DNA of 64,000 bases, from assembly GCF_021729015.1 (NCBI RefSeq), contig NZ_JAJQQZ010000002.1, forward strand, positions 496,001 to 560,000, written 5' to 3'. This document shows positions 40,702 to 49,733 of this stretch, piece by piece (position 1 is the stretch's first letter; every line of letters starts with the position of its first letter). Below the pieces are notes generated by a model. The model was not told the origin of the DNA. It searched no databases and saw only the letters and a program-made list of their open reading frames with translations. Both the position numbers and the translations under genes were made by a program. This DNA comes from Halobacterium rubrum. Lineage in GTDB: Archaea > Halobacteriota > Halobacteria > Halobacteriales > Halobacteriaceae.

Positions 40702-41745
40702 ATGGACGTGCTCGGTGGCGACGGCGCGGTCTGTGGACGGCTCGGGCGCTACCTCGCCCGGGACGGCAGCACGGGAGCGCGGGTGGCGCTGGACTTCGAC
40801 CGGCCGCACGCGGGCGTGGTCGTGGGGAAGCGCGGCAGCGGGAAGTCCCACACGCTCGGCGTGCTGGCCGAGGGGCTGGCGGAGGCACCCGGCGTCGCGC
40901 CGGTCGTCGTCGACCCGATGGGAGCGTTCGGAGGACTGCGAGCGGGTGGGCTGGACGCGGTGACGCCCAGGGTGCGGGCGGACGCGCTCGACCCGCGGGC
41001 GTGGTGCGTGCTGCTCGACCTCGACCCCGCCAGCCACGCGGGGACGCTCGTCTGGCGGGCGGCGGCCGCCGAGTCGACGCTCGACGGGATGCGGTCGTGG
41101 GTCGCCGAGTCGAGCGCGTCGGCGGCGGCGAAGCGCGGCGCCGGCAACCACCTCGCGCTCGCTGCGTCCTGGGGATGTTTCCGACCGGACGCGCCGAGCG
41201 CTGGCGCGCTGGTCGACGGCGGCGGCGCGGTACTCGACTGCACGCAGTATCGGGGGGCGGCGCTGCAGGCGGTCGTGGCGGCGGTCGCGTCGGGGCTGTA
41301 CGACCTCGCGGCGACCGGCGACCGGCGGACCCCGCTCCCGTGGCTGCTCGTGGACGAGGCGCACGCCGCGGCAGCCGGCGCCGCGCGCGAGGCGGTCGAC
41401 ACGCTGTACACGCGAGGCCGGGCGCCGGGTGCGAGCGTCGTGCTGGCGACCCAGCGCCCGAGCGCGCTCCCCGAGACCGCCGTCTCGCAGTCCGACCTCG
41501 TGGTCGCTCACAGACTGACCAGCGAGCGCGACGTGGACGCGCTCGCGTCCGTGCAGCCGACCTACCTCGCCGGGTCGCTCGCCGACCGCCTCCCTCGGGG
41601 GACCGGCGACGCGCTCGTCGTCGACGACGCCACGGAGACGGTCTGCACCGTCCGGGTGCGCGAGCGCCGCACCGAGCACGGCGGTGAGAGCGCGCGGGCG
41701 ACGAGCGTCGCAACCGGGCTGGAGGCAGGCGGTCGTGCCGAGTAG
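40702..41745 (+). CDS. HerA/FtsK-like ATPase, short form
   Basis: The 347-residue protein has a DUF87/HerA-like ATPase core. Walker A is VVVGKRGSGKSHTLGVLAEGL near residue 45, Walker B PLPWLLVDEAHAAAAG, and VVLATQRPSALPETAVSQSDLVVAHRLTSERD follows. Unlike the larger HerA-like protein at 27500 it has neither coiled coil nor winged-helix tail, and no nuclease gene is adjacent. It could translocate DNA or move a nucleoprotein. It starts divergently from the membrane-anchored gene at the shared CATG. Both genes lie just upstream of the Mo/W island. Confidence 0.75.
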   Translation: MDVLGGDGAVCGRLGRYLARDGSTGARVALDFDRPHAGVVVGKRGSGKSHTLGVLAEGLAEAPGVAPVVVDPMGAFGGLRAGGLDAVTPRVRADALDPRAWCVLLDLDPASHAGTLVWRAAAAESTLDGMRSWVAESSASAAAKRGAGNHLALAASWGCFRPDAPSAGALVDGGGAVLDCTQYRGAALQAVVAAVASGLYDLAATGDRRTPLPWLLVDEAHAAAAGAAREAVDTLYTRGRAPGASVVLATQRPSALPETAVSQSDLVVAHRLTSERDVDALASVQPTYLAGSLADRLPRGTGDALVVDDATETVCTVRVRERRTEHGGESARATSVATGLEAGGRAE

Positions 41746-41816
41746 CCCGGGCAGTCGGCGACGGCGGCGGCACTGGGGTGAACCCTTTTGGCCGCCCCCG
41801 GCTCTAGTGCGACGCG

Positions 41817-43595
41817 ATGACGGAGCGCAGCCCCCGACGCCTCCTCCGGGTCGACCTCGGCGAAGAGACGGTCGAGAGCGAGCCGGTGCCGGAGGCGTGG
41901 CTGCGGCGCTACCTCGGCGGGAAGGGGCTGGGCGCCCGGTACCTCTACGACGAACTCGACGCCGGCGTCGACCCGCTCGGCCCGGAGAACGCCCTGCTGT
42001 TCCTGCTGGGGCCGCTTTCCGGGCTGCTCCCCGGGGAGTCGCGGTACGCCGCCGTCACGAAGTCCCCGCTCACCGGTGGGTTCCTCGACTCGTACGCGGG
42101 CGGGCAGTTCCCGGGGGCGCTGGCGGGCGCACTCCCCGAGCACGTCGGCGTCCTCGTGACCGGCGTCGCCGAGGAGCCGGTCCGGCTCGTCGTCCGCGAC
42201 GACGACGCGACTCTCGAGCCGGCCGGAACGTGGGGCTCGGACACCGCCGAGACGGCGGCCGCGTTCCCGGACGCCGAGGTGGCGTGCATCGGTCCCGCCG
42301 GCGAGAACCGGGTGGCGTACGCCACCATCGCGTCGGACGGCGGCGAGCACCACGCCGGCCGCGGCGGCGCGGGCGCGGTGATGGGCAGCAAGCGCCTGAA
42401 GGCCGTCGTGGCGCACGGCGACCCGCCGTCGGGGCTGGCGGCGCTCCGGGAGTCGTACGCCGAGCGGTTCCGCGAGGACGCGACCGGGCGGTGGCTCGAC
42501 GCCAGCGGCACCGTCGAGACGGTGGACTTCGCCGACGAGGTCGGCGCGCTCGCTACCCGGGGCTGGCGGGACTCCGAGTTCGAGGGCAGCGAGGACGTGG
42601 GCGTGGCGGCGGTCCGGGAGCGCGCGGTCGGCCGGGAACGCGACGAGGACACCGGGCAACGGGGGTTCCACGTCGACACCGACGCCGGCGAGTCGGTCCC
42701 CCGGGGTGCGACGGCGATGTCGCTAGGCGCGGGACTCGGCATCGACGACTTCGACGCGGTCGCCGCGCTCGGCGAGACCTGCAACCGGCTGGGCGTCGAC
42801 CTCGTGAGCGCCGGGAGTGCAATCGCGTGGGCGGTCCGCGCCAGCGTCGAGGGGTACGTCGGCCGGCCGCTGGCCTTCGGGGACGCCGACGACGCCCGCG
42901 AGGTGCTCGGGGAGATTGCGCGCCGGGAGACCGACCTCGGAGCCGCGCTGGCCGACGGCGTCGACGCCGCGGCGCAGCGGTATGGCGGCGAGGCGTTCGC
43001 GCCGACGGTCAAGGCGATGGAGCTGCCGGCGTACGACCCCCGGGGTGCGGCGAGCATGGCGCTCGCGTACGCGACCAGCGACCGGGGCGCCTGCCACCGG
43101 CGCGCGCTCCCCGTGGAGCGCGAGGTGTTCGACGGCGAGTGGTCGCCGGAGCGCGCGGCTCGCGGCGTCGTCGCCGAGCAGGACCGCCGGTCGGTGCTGT
43201 GGAGCCTCGTGGTCGACGACTTCGTCGGCGACGTCTTCGACGACCTCGGGGCGGAGTGGCTGGACGCCGCCGGCGTCGACTACGCGGGCGACCTGGAGAC
43301 GCTGGGCGAGCGCGTCTGGACGCTCACCCGGCTGTTCAACGTCAGGGAGGGCGTCTCCCGGGCGGACGACAGCCTCCCGGCGGTGCTCCGGGGGCCGCCG
43401 GAGGCCGGCGGTGATGCCGACAGTGGTGACGCCGGCGGCGTGGACCCCGAGCGCTTCGAGGCGATGCTTGACGCCTACTACGAGCGCCGGGGGTGGAGCC
43501 GGGCCGACGGCCGACCGACCCGGGAGACCGTCGAACGGCTCGGACTCGGTGGTGTGGTGGACGACGCGACGCCGCTGGGAGCGCCCGGGGACTAA
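41817..43595 (+). CDS. Aldehyde:ferredoxin oxidoreductase paralogue lacking Fe-S cysteines
   Basis: The product has 592 residues with the AOR fold. The N-terminal tungstopterin domain has RRYLGGKGLGARYLYDELDAGVDPLGPENALLF, KSPLTGGFLDSYAGGQFP and AGRGGAGAVMGSKRLKAVV. The middle domain should carry CxxCxxxC for the [4Fe-4S] cluster (see CHSCPVAC in the gene at 55858); here the matching region (RGFHVDTDAGESVPRGATAMS) has no cysteine. Only the later single cysteine in SDRGACHRR remains. It may therefore lack electron-transfer capacity or use another partner. Start and length are family-like. It precedes the formate dehydrogenase-like gene by 81 bp, in the same direction. Confidence 0.85.
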   Translation: MTERSPRRLLRVDLGEETVESEPVPEAWLRRYLGGKGLGARYLYDELDAGVDPLGPENALLFLLGPLSGLLPGESRYAAVTKSPLTGGFLDSYAGGQFPGALAGALPEHVGVLVTGVAEEPVRLVVRDDDATLEPAGTWGSDTAETAAAFPDAEVACIGPAGENRVAYATIASDGGEHHAGRGGAGAVMGSKRLKAVVAHGDPPSGLAALRESYAERFREDATGRWLDASGTVETVDFADEVGALATRGWRDSEFEGSEDVGVAAVRERAVGRERDEDTGQRGFHVDTDAGESVPRGATAMSLGAGLGIDDFDAVAALGETCNRLGVDLVSAGSAIAWAVRASVEGYVGRPLAFGDADDAREVLGEIARRETDLGAALADGVDAAAQRYGGEAFAPTVKAMELPAYDPRGAASMALAYATSDRGACHRRALPVEREVFDGEWSPERAARGVVAEQDRRSVLWSLVVDDFVGDVFDDLGAEWLDAAGVDYAGDLETLGERVWTLTRLFNVREGVSRADDSLPAVLRGPPEAGGDADSGDAGGVDPERFEAMLDAYYERRGWSRADGRPTRETVERLGLGGVVDDATPLGAPGD

Positions 43596-43648
43596 CCGCT
43601 GGGAACCGCGCGGTGGCTTTATTGCCAGACGCGCCGACAGTTCGACGC

Positions 43649-43687
43649 ATGGTGCCACGTACCGTGGGTGGTGTGGATGTCCGGTGA
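43649..43687 (+). other. 12-codon open frame overlapping the fdhA start
   Basis: An ATG at 43649 lies 26-31 nt after a TATA-like TTTATT (43618-43623), the normal distance for a leaderless start. It reads MVPRTVGGVDVR and stops at 43687, overlapping in another frame the ATG (43677) of the formate dehydrogenase gene. Its translation could affect that of the larger gene. It may also be accidental. Confidence 0.3.
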
Positions 43688-45821
43688 GCCCGACGAACCG
43701 GTGAAGACCATCTGTCCGTACTGCGGCGTCGGCTGCGGCATCTCCGTCCAGTCGGGCGACGAGCCCGGCGACATGCGGTTCCTGCCGTGGGGCGACGCCC
43801 CGGTCAACGAGGGGCGGGTCTGCATCAAGGGCGGCGCGGCGACAGAGGTCGTCGACCACGAGGACCGCCTGACCGAGCCGCTCGTCAGGGAGGACGGCGA
43901 GTTCCGCGAGGCGTCGTGGGCGGAAGCGTACGACCGCGTGGAGTCCGAGCTCCGGCGCATCCGCGACGAGCACGGGCCGGACGCGATGGGGTTTTTCGCG
44001 TCCTCGAAGACGACCAACGAGGAGAACTACCTCCTCCAGAAGCTCGCGCGGCGCTACGGCACGAACAACGTCGACAACTGCACGCGGATGTGCCACGCGT
44101 CGACGGTGTGGGCGCTGCGCACGTCGCTGGGCGCCGGCGCGATGACCAACAGCATGGCGGACCTCCGGGCGGAGACCGACGTGTTCTGGATCCAGGGCGC
44201 GAACCCCGGCGAGCAACACCCCATCGCCAACAGCCAGTACTTCCGGCAGGCGGTGCTGGACGGCGCGACCGTGATTCAGGTGGACCCACACGCGAACAAG
44301 ACGACGCGGTCGTTCGAGATCGAGGACACCGACCGCCACCAGCACCTCCAGCTCGAGCCCGGCACCGACATCCCGCTGCTGAACGTCGTGCTGAAGACGA
44401 TTCTGGAGCGCCACGAGGCCGACCCCGACGCCGGCTGGATAGACGAAGCGTTCGTCGAGGAGCGTACGAAGGGCTTCGAGGACCTGCAGGAGACGCTGGC
44501 GGACTTCGACAAGGAGGCGGCCGCCGAGGAGTGTGGCGTCCCGCTGGAGGCCATCGAGGCGGCGGCCGAGAAGTACGCGATGGCCGACAATGCCGCCATC
44601 TTCACCGGGATGGGGATGAGCCAGCACGCCTGCGGCGTCGACAACGTCCAGAACGAGATCAACCTCGCGCTCGTCACGGGGAACCTCGGGAAGCCGGGGT
44701 CGGGCGTGAACCCCCTCCGCGGCCAGAACAACGTCCAGGGGACCTGCGACGTGGGCGCGATGCCGAACGTCCTCCCCGGCTACCAGCTCGTCGACGACGA
44801 CGAGGCCCGGCAGTCCGTCGAGGACGTCTGGGGCTTCGAGGTGCCCGACGAGCCCGGGCTGACGAACGTCGAGATCTCCCACGAGGCCGGCGAGTCGGTT
44901 CACGGCCTCTACGTGATGGGCGAGAACCCCGTGATGAGCGAGCCGGACGGCAACCGCGTCGAGGAGCGCCTCGAGCAACTCGAGTTCATGGTCGTGCAGG
45001 ACATCTTCATGACGGAGACGGCCGAGCACGCCGACGTGGTGCTGCCGGCGACGTCGTGGGCGGAGCGCGGCGGCACCGTCACGAACACCGACCGGCGCGT
45101 CCAGCGCATGCGCGCCGTCGAGAAGGTCCACGAGTCGACCGAGCACGACCTCGAGATGCTGATGGAGGTCGGCAGCCGGCTGTTCGGCCCCGAGGACTTC
45201 CGGTTCGACGACGCCGAGGCGGTCTTCGAGGAGCTCCGGCAGGTGTGTCCGAGCTACCACGGGATGACCTACGACCGACTCGGGACGGAGGGCATCCAGT
45301 GGCCCTGCGAGGAGCCCGGCGACGAGGGCGACCAGTTCCTCTACGAGGACAGCTTCGACACCGAGGACGGCCTCGGCCGCATCGTGGGCGTCACCCACCA
45401 GCCGCCGGCGGAGACGCCCGACGACGAGTACCCGCTCGTGCTCACGACCGCCCGCCTCGAGGAGCACTACAACACGGGCACGATGAGCCGGCGGTCGCCG
45501 ACGCTGAACCGCCAGACGCCCGAGAACTTCGTGGACGTCCACCCGGCGGACGCCGAGCGCTTCGGCATCGAGGACGGCGACACGGTGGCGCTGCGCTCGC
45601 GCCGCGGCGAGATCGAGGTCGAAGCCCACGTCACCGAGGACATCAAGGAGGGCGTGGTGTGGACCACGCCGCACTTCGCGGCGGCGTCCGCGAACCGGCT
45701 GACGAACGACGTGCTCGACGAGCGCGCGAAGATTCCCGAGTACAAGGCCGCCGCCGCCGACGTGTCGGTGGCGATCGAGGCCACCGACGACGACAGCACC
45801 GGGGCGGCCGGCGACGACTGA
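43677..45821 (+). CDS. fdhA: Formate dehydrogenase-like molybdopterin oxidoreductase, alpha subunit
   Basis: The 714-residue protein has an N-terminal [4Fe-4S] motif CPYCGVGCG (Cys13, Cys16, Cys20) and GRVCIKGG (fourth Cys). The molybdopterin core includes the metal-ligand cysteine in DNCTRMCHASTVWAL (Cys in place of selenocysteine), NPGEQHPIANSQYF, the cofactor loops VTGNLGKPGSGVNPLRGQNNVQG and TAEHADVVLPATSWAERGGT, and the C-terminal SANRLTND. It oxidises formate or acts as a related oxidoreductase. The absence of adjacent beta/gamma subunits is notable: electron acceptor genes must lie elsewhere or it may use ferredoxin. It is intact and full length. Confidence 0.88.
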   Translation: MSGEPDEPVKTICPYCGVGCGISVQSGDEPGDMRFLPWGDAPVNEGRVCIKGGAATEVVDHEDRLTEPLVREDGEFREASWAEAYDRVESELRRIRDEHGPDAMGFFASSKTTNEENYLLQKLARRYGTNNVDNCTRMCHASTVWALRTSLGAGAMTNSMADLRAETDVFWIQGANPGEQHPIANSQYFRQAVLDGATVIQVDPHANKTTRSFEIEDTDRHQHLQLEPGTDIPLLNVVLKTILERHEADPDAGWIDEAFVEERTKGFEDLQETLADFDKEAAAEECGVPLEAIEAAAEKYAMADNAAIFTGMGMSQHACGVDNVQNEINLALVTGNLGKPGSGVNPLRGQNNVQGTCDVGAMPNVLPGYQLVDDDEARQSVEDVWGFEVPDEPGLTNVEISHEAGESVHGLYVMGENPVMSEPDGNRVEERLEQLEFMVVQDIFMTETAEHADVVLPATSWAERGGTVTNTDRRVQRMRAVEKVHESTEHDLEMLMEVGSRLFGPEDFRFDDAEAVFEELRQVCPSYHGMTYDRLGTEGIQWPCEEPGDEGDQFLYEDSFDTEDGLGRIVGVTHQPPAETPDDEYPLVLTTARLEEHYNTGTMSRRSPTLNRQTPENFVDVHPADAERFGIEDGDTVALRSRRGEIEVEAHVTEDIKEGVVWTTPHFAAASANRLTNDVLDERAKIPEYKAAAADVSVAIEATDDDSTGAAGDD

Positions 45822-45848
45822 CCGAGACACCGCGGCGCTGCCGGGCCA

Positions 45849-46451
45849 TCACTCGACTTCTGGGCCGTACTTGTCTTTCCAGCGCCGCCAGAGCACCGTG
45901 TAGAGGTCCCACTGCGTGAGGCCGTCGTGGCGTGCGGCGAGGTCGCGGGCGGCGTCGAGGAACCGGCCGTAGTCGTCGACGTCGAGGGAGTCGGGGGACT
46001 CCGAGTCGAGGTCGGTGAGGTCGGCGACGACCCGCCACTCGCGCTCGCCGACGACCTGATAGCGGTCGGGGTCGACGAACAGCAGGAACGCCGACCCGAC
46101 ACCGACGTCCACGCCGGAGAGGTCCAGCAGGGCCGACAGCGCCGCCTCGTAGTCGGGGGCGTCGCAGGCCGCAGCGATGGCGGCCCGGACGTCGGCGGGG
46201 TCGGCGGCTTCGAACTCGCCCTCGATGCGGCGGCGTTGTGCGCCCGGGTAGGCGCCGAGGAACCGCCGGAAGTACCACTGGACGACCCACTCGGCGTCCC
46301 GGGGGCCGTAGTCGCCCTCGCGGAAGGCGTCGGGCAGCGTCTCGACGGCCTCCCGCTCGACCGCGTACAGCGGCTCCTCGTCCCGGTACGTTGACCGGTA
46401 GCGTTCCACGGTTTCGTCGTCCACAGCCGCCAGTCCGGCGGCCGGACGCAT
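45849..46451 (-). CDS. Conserved haloarchaeal protein of unknown function
   Basis: The product has 200 residues from the ATG at 46451 (MRPAAGLAAVDDETVERYRST), with the longer frame upstream rejected as Arg-rich shadow. It is soluble and helical, with WVVQWYFRRFLGAYPGAQRRRIEGEFEAAD, ALLDLSGVDVGVGSAFLLFVDPDRYQVVGEREWRVV, and a tryptophan-rich end WDLYTVLWRRWKDKYGPE. I recognise no catalytic motif. The position between formate dehydrogenase and mobA genes, and convergence with fdhA, suggests an association with the Mo/W island but not a function. Confidence 0.6.
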   Translation of the reverse strand: MRPAAGLAAVDDETVERYRSTYRDEEPLYAVEREAVETLPDAFREGDYGPRDAEWVVQWYFRRFLGAYPGAQRRRIEGEFEAADPADVRAAIAAACDAPDYEAALSALLDLSGVDVGVGSAFLLFVDPDRYQVVGEREWRVVADLTDLDSESPDSLDVDDYGRFLDAARDLAARHDGLTQWDLYTVLWRRWKDKYGPEVE

Positions 46452-46534
46452 AACGGTTGGCCGGCGAAAGCGAGTCGGCACACTGTGGCGGGCGGCGACC
46501 AAGACTCTTGGCGGTGCGCGGCCAACCACCGGTC

Positions 46535-47146
46535 GTGCGAAGTGGCGTCATCATCGCGGGCGGCCGGTCGACGCGGTTCGAGGGCGGCGACAAGGCGGTC
46601 GCCGACCTCGCCGGCGAGCCGATGGTCCGCCGGGTCGCCGACCGGGTCGCGGCGGTCGTCGACAAACTCGTCCTGAACTGCCGGACTGACCAGGAGCCGG
46701 CGCTCAGGGAAGCGGTCGAGGGCGTGGGCGTGCCGGTGTCGGTGGCGGTCGACCCGGAGCCCGACCGGGGGCCGACGGCGGGGCTGGCGGCCGGGCTCGG
46801 CGCGGCCGACGCCGAGTACGCCGCCGTCGTCGCCTGCGACATGCCGTTCGTCGACCCCGCGTTCCTCGCGTGGCTGTTCGAGCGAGCCGACGACCACGAC
46901 GCCGCCGTGCCGCGGCCGGACGACTGGTACCAGACGACGCAGGCGGTCTACCGGACCGGGTCGGTCGCGGCCGCCTGCGAGCGCGTGCTCGCGGACGACG
47001 ACGCCGACAGCCGCATCCTGACGGCGCTGTCGGACCTCGACGTGGCCGCCGTCGACCGGGAGGCCGTCGAGGCGCACGGCTCGATGGAGACCTTCGAGAA
47101 CGTCAACACGCACGAGGACCTCCAGGCTGCGAGCGAACAGTTCTGA
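46535..47146 (+). CDS. mobA: Molybdenum cofactor guanylyltransferase MobA
   Basis: The 203-residue protein is read from the GTG at 46535 (MRSGVIIAGGRSTRF). It carries the nucleotidyltransferase signature AGGRSTRFEGGDKA, VDKLVLNCRTDQEP, GPTAGLAAGLG and AVVACDMPFVDP, with Asp metal ligands, and FENVNTHEDLQAA at the C terminus. MobA attaches GMP to molybdopterin to make MGD, needed by the neighbouring formate dehydrogenase-like enzyme. Family length is about 200 residues. It ends 18 bp before the convergent YqeC gene. Confidence 0.9.
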   Translation: MRSGVIIAGGRSTRFEGGDKAVADLAGEPMVRRVADRVAAVVDKLVLNCRTDQEPALREAVEGVGVPVSVAVDPEPDRGPTAGLAAGLGAADAEYAAVVACDMPFVDPAFLAWLFERADDHDAAVPRPDDWYQTTQAVYRTGSVAAACERVLADDDADSRILTALSDLDVAAVDREAVEAHGSMETFENVNTHEDLQAASEQF

Positions 47147-47164
47147 ACGGCGGGCCGTCGGCAG

Positions 47165-47899
47165 TCAGCGCTCGACGACGCCCACGAGCGGGTCGTCGGC
47201 CCGCAGTTCGGCGAGCACGACCCGCGGGACGTCCTCGGCGAGCGCGAGGAGGGCTTCGGCGATCTCGCGGGCCGTTCCCTCGAGGTGGTCGTCGTCGACC
47301 TTGTTCACGAGCGGGACGGCGGTCGCGCCGACGGGGACGCCTCTCAGGCCGCCGTCCGGACTCGCCAGCACCTTCGCGACGTCGCCGGGACCGATGGTTT
47401 CGCCGGGGTCGCGGCCGGTGAGCGCGGCGACGCGGTCGACGCGGTGGACCGTCTCGCCGTCCAGCGGCCGCCCGACGGCGTGCGCGCTGACCACGGGGAC
47501 GACCGTGTCGGCAGTCCGGGGGAGTTGTGGCTCGCTGTCGTCGGGGGCCTTGAACTCTCGCATCCGGGCGCCGTCGGCCTTCACGACCACGGGGTGGTCG
47601 GTGGCCGCGAGGTCGGCGACGACTGCCGTGTCGTAGCCCCGGTAGCGGTCCTCGCGCTCGCGCTCCGGAACGACGCCCAGTGGGAAGTCGCCGGAGTCGG
47701 CGGCCGCGACGGCGGCCACTGGGTCGTCGGTGACGGCGACGCGCGCGACCCAGTCGTCGAAGATGGGGATGCGGACGGTGGCCGTGACCACGGGCTCGTC
47801 GAGGCGGGCGGCCAGCGTCGCCATCGCCGTCTTCTTCCCGCCCGCGCCGACCACGCATGTCGTGCCGTCGCGCGCCTCGAGCGCGTCGACGATGTCCAT
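47165..47899 (-). CDS. YqeC-like selenium/molybdenum hydroxylase maturation protein
   Basis: The 244-residue protein begins MDIVDALEARDGTTCVVGAGGKKTAMATLAARL, with a GAGGKKT P-loop-like motif, then EPVVTATVRIPIFDD, VVVKADGARMREFKAPDDSEPQLP and the C-terminal VNKVDDDHLEGTAREIAEALL. In bacteria YqeC accompanies molybdenum hydroxylases and the selenium-dependent cofactor operon. No selenium genes are visible, so in this organism it may serve another molybdo- or tungstoenzyme. The family assignment is by motif recall. Placed between mobA and the tungstate transporter operon. Confidence 0.75.
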   Translation of the reverse strand: MDIVDALEARDGTTCVVGAGGKKTAMATLAARLDEPVVTATVRIPIFDDWVARVAVTDDPVAAVAAADSGDFPLGVVPEREREDRYRGYDTAVVADLAATDHPVVVKADGARMREFKAPDDSEPQLPRTADTVVPVVSAHAVGRPLDGETVHRVDRVAALTGRDPGETIGPGDVAKVLASPDGGLRGVPVGATAVPLVNKVDDDHLEGTAREIAEALLALAEDVPRVVLAELRADDPLVGVVER

Positions 47900-48036
47900 G
47901 TCGATGGAAGGGACGGCGCCCGGTTAACGGTTATCCGTGCAGTGGCGGCTAGGGCTGCGACGACGCCAGCAGCGTCGGTGGCGGGGCAGGGCTGGCTGCC
48001 AAACCTATTTGGGCCCGCCGTTCGGTCGTTGTATCT

Positions 48037-48963
48037 ATGCCGATACAACGACGGAAGTTCCTCGCCACTGCCGGCACTGCGGCGGCCGCCGGGCTGGCGG
48101 GCTGTTCGAGCGTGCTCGGGAGCGACAGCGGCGACACCGGCGTCGCCGGCGAGACGCTGACGCTCACCACGACCACGAGCACGTACGACACCGGCCTGCT
48201 GGACGCCCTGAATCGGCCGTTCCAGAAGCGCTACGGCGTCACGGTCGACGCCGTCGCGCAGGGCACCGGGGCAGCTCTGGAGACGGCGCGGAACGGCGAC
48301 TCGGACGTCGTCATGGTGCACGCCCGGTCGCTCGAAGACGAGTTCATGCGGCAGGGGTACGGCGTGAACCGCCGGGACCTGATGTTCAACGACTTCGTCG
48401 TCGTCGGCCCCGAGAGCGATCCCGCCGGCGTCGCGGGCAGCGACTCGGCGACGGGGGCGTTCGCGGCCATCGCCGAGTCCGGGTCGACGTTCGTCTCCCG
48501 GGGCGACAACTCCGGGACGCACACGAAAGAGAAGGTGGTCTGGGAGGAGGCCGGCGTCGAGCCCGGCGGGAACTGGTACCGGGAGGCCGGCGCGGGGATG
48601 GGCGACGTGCTCAATCAGGCCAGCGAGAGCCGCGCGTACACCCTCGCAGACCGCGGGACGTTCCTCTCGATGCAGACGAGAATCGACCTCTCGATTCTCG
48701 TGCAGGGCCCCATCGAGGGCGGCCCCGAGTTGCTCTCGAACCCATACGGCATCATCGCCGTCAACCCCGCCGTCCACGAGAACGTCAACTACGACCTCGC
48801 GATGGCGTACATCGGCTACGTCACCAGCCCCGAGGGCCAGGAAGTCATCGACGACTACACCGCGAACGGCCAGCAGCTGTTCTTCCCGCGCGCCCTCTCG
48901 GAGGACCCGGACTTCCAGCAGTACGTCCCCGAGGGCTGGCGCAGCGAGGCGGACGACTCATGA
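48037..48963 (+). CDS. tupA: Tungstate/molybdate ABC transporter substrate-binding lipoprotein (TupA-like)
   Basis: The product has 308 residues. It starts with a Tat-type signal ([21 protein letters not shown]), where RRKFL is the twin-arginine motif and AGC the lipobox, so it is exported folded and lipid-anchored, the usual route in haloarchaea. The binding-protein core shows [78 protein letters not shown] and [19 protein letters not shown], typical of TupA-type oxyanion receptors. It is the first gene of the tup operon, followed by permease and ATPase genes. Confidence 0.92.
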   Translation: MPIQRRKFLATAGTAAAAGLAGCSSVLGSDSGDTGVAGETLTLTTTTSTYDTGLLDALNRPFQKRYGVTVDAVAQGTGAALETARNGDSDVVMVHARSLEDEFMRQGYGVNRRDLMFNDFVVVGPESDPAGVAGSDSATGAFAAIAESGSTFVSRGDNSGTHTKEKVVWEEAGVEPGGNWYREAGAGMGDVLNQASESRAYTLADRGTFLSMQTRIDLSILVQGPIEGGPELLSNPYGIIAVNPAVHENVNYDLAMAYIGYVTSPEGQEVIDDYTANGQQLFFPRALSEDPDFQQYVPEGWRSEADDS

Positions 48964-48986
48964 CGTCCCCCGAGGTGACCTGAGCC

Positions 48987-49733
48987 GTGTTACCGACTGG
49001 CGTACTGGGCGTGTTCGCGGACGCGGCCGCCGTGCCGTTCGTGGCGTTCCCCTTCGAGCCCCGGTACGTCCTCAGCATCGTCTTCGTCTCGCTGTACGTC
49101 AGCGTCACCGCGGTCGTGCTCAGCACGCTCGCGAGCGTGCCACTGGCCATCGCGGTCGGCTTCGCCGACTTCCGGGGGAAGCGGCTGGTGACGTCGATAA
49201 TCAACACGGGAATGGGGTTCCCGAGCGTCGTCGTCGGCCTGCTCGTGCTCGTGACGCTGTCGAACTCGGGACCGCTCGGGCACCTCGAGTTGGTGTTCAC
49301 GAAGAAGGCGATGATCATCTCGCAGTTCGTGCTGGCGACGCCCCCCATCACTGGCATCACGCTCGCGGCCGTGACCGGCGTCCGGGAGGACGTCCGGGAC
49401 GCCGCGTTCGCGCTCGGCGGGACGCGGACCGACGTGGCTCTGACCGTCGTCAAACAGGCCCGCTACGGCATCGCGACGGCCGTGCTCGCCGGGTTCGGGC
49501 GCGCCATCAGCGAGGTCGGGTCCGTGCTCATCGTCGGCGGGAACATCGCCGGCGCGGGCGGCGTCTCCAAGACGCGGACGCTGACGACCGCAATCCGACT
49601 CGAAGCGCGGCAGGGCCGCTACGAGCTCGCGCTCGTGCTCGGCGCGGTGCTGGTCGCCGTCGTGCTCGCCGTCAACGCCGTGGTCGTCCGGCTCGGCGAC
49701 AGCAAGACCTGGACGGGAGGTGGGCTGCGGTGA
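48987..49733 (+). CDS. tupB: Tungstate/molybdate ABC transporter permease (TupB-like)
   Basis: The 248-residue protein has about six membrane helices and the permease EAA-type loop [46 protein letters not shown], which contacts the ATPase. It would move tungstate or molybdate across the membrane. Located 23 bp after tupA; its stop overlaps the start of the ATPase gene by 4 bp, so the three proteins are made in one operon. The start at GTG 48987 ([17 protein letters not shown]) is supported by spacing. Confidence 0.92.
   Translation: MLPTGVLGVFADAAAVPFVAFPFEPRYVLSIVFVSLYVSVTAVVLSTLASVPLAIAVGFADFRGKRLVTSIINTGMGFPSVVVGLLVLVTLSNSGPLGHLELVFTKKAMIISQFVLATPPITGITLAAVTGVREDVRDAAFALGGTRTDVALTVVKQARYGIATAVLAGFGRAISEVGSVLIVGGNIAGAGGVSKTRTLTTAIRLEARQGRYELALVLGAVLVAVVLAVNAVVVRLGDSKTWTGGGLR

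Noticed and set aside
42723-45830. A 1035-codon open frame antisense to the formate dehydrogenase-like gene.
   Set aside because: Composition is dominated by Val/Asp/Arg/Leu, no motif is seen, and the opposite strand encodes a complete molybdopterin enzyme.
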